A DNA stretch of 64,000 nucleotides from Pseudomonas sp. NFACC02 (GTDB lineage: Bacteria; Pseudomonadota; Gammaproteobacteria; Pseudomonadales; Pseudomonadaceae): positions 1-64,000 of the forward strand of contig NZ_FOEO01000009.1 in assembly GCF_900110765.1 (NCBI RefSeq), given 5' to 3'. The notes beneath the pieces were generated by a model that was not told where the DNA came from, ran no database searches, and saw nothing but the letters and a program-made list of their open reading frames with translations. Each line of letters starts with the position of its first letter. Position 1 is the first letter of the stretch. Below, in pieces: positions 62,656 to 64,000 of the stretch. The position numbers and the translations under genes are program-made.

Positions 62656-64000
<1,345 letters not shown>

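Overview
The window looks like a Pseudomonas chromosome (fluorescens/putida type): a high-GC sequence with catR-catBCA of the beta-ketoadipate pathway, OprD-type porins, REP-like repeats containing GTAGGAGCG, and a core segment purF-metZ-SDR-tRNA-Val-tRNA-Asp-tRNA-Asp at the right end. The left end holds core-type genes (a DUF2242 lipoprotein, a stand-alone aroA, an epimerase). Between the two lies about 55 kb that is almost entirely catabolic and regulatory. A roughly 60-bp direct repeat brackets this interior (4225-4285 and 59898-59963, the right copy abutting the tRNA-Asp terminator), so the block may be an inserted catabolic island. No integrase is visible.

Layout: 1-4200 left flank. 4321-7845 catR and catBCA, catechol ortho cleavage. 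8381-25163 indole-3-acetic acid (IAA) degradation genes: iacA-B-C-D-E-F-G in one run, iacI-iacH and the MarR regulator iacR beyond it, and a second partial set (iacI, iacH, iacC, iacD, iacF) followed by an OprD porin and an MHS-family transporter. The two Rieske alpha subunits are about 90% identical (41 differences in 424, counted by hand), the betas about 78%. IAA is converted by Iac enzymes to catechol, which the neighbouring cat genes cleave.

25302-35076 is a module with a phenylacetaldehyde-dehydrogenase-like ALDH, a FeaR-like AraC regulator, an FAD oxidoreductase, a Rid-family protein, a TynB-like ornithine-cyclodeaminase-family protein, an alpha/beta hydrolase and two MFS carriers. It could feed arylacetaldehydes, possibly indole-3-acetaldehyde, into the iac pathway. 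35500-44969 is a nine-gene leftward operon of unknown substrate: a ThDP enzyme, ALDH, atypical SDR, BNR propeller, extradiol-type VOC protein, PF06684 protein, MhpA-like flavin hydroxylase, MhpD-like hydratase and an AraC regulator. It is flanked by inverted copies of a ~300-bp dispersed repeat (35115-35457 and 45191-45515).

45824-59682 holds an IclR regulator, a porin-ALDH-amino acid permease operon, a 14-TM MFS exporter, a dCache-type chemoreceptor, a second AraC of the same subtype, a class III aminotransferase-ALDH pair and a cytochrome b561. The right end (60016-64000) carries two identical tRNA-Asp genes, tRNA-Val, an SDR, metZ and the 3' part of purF. Long antisense ORFs across the GC-rich genes were treated as shadows.
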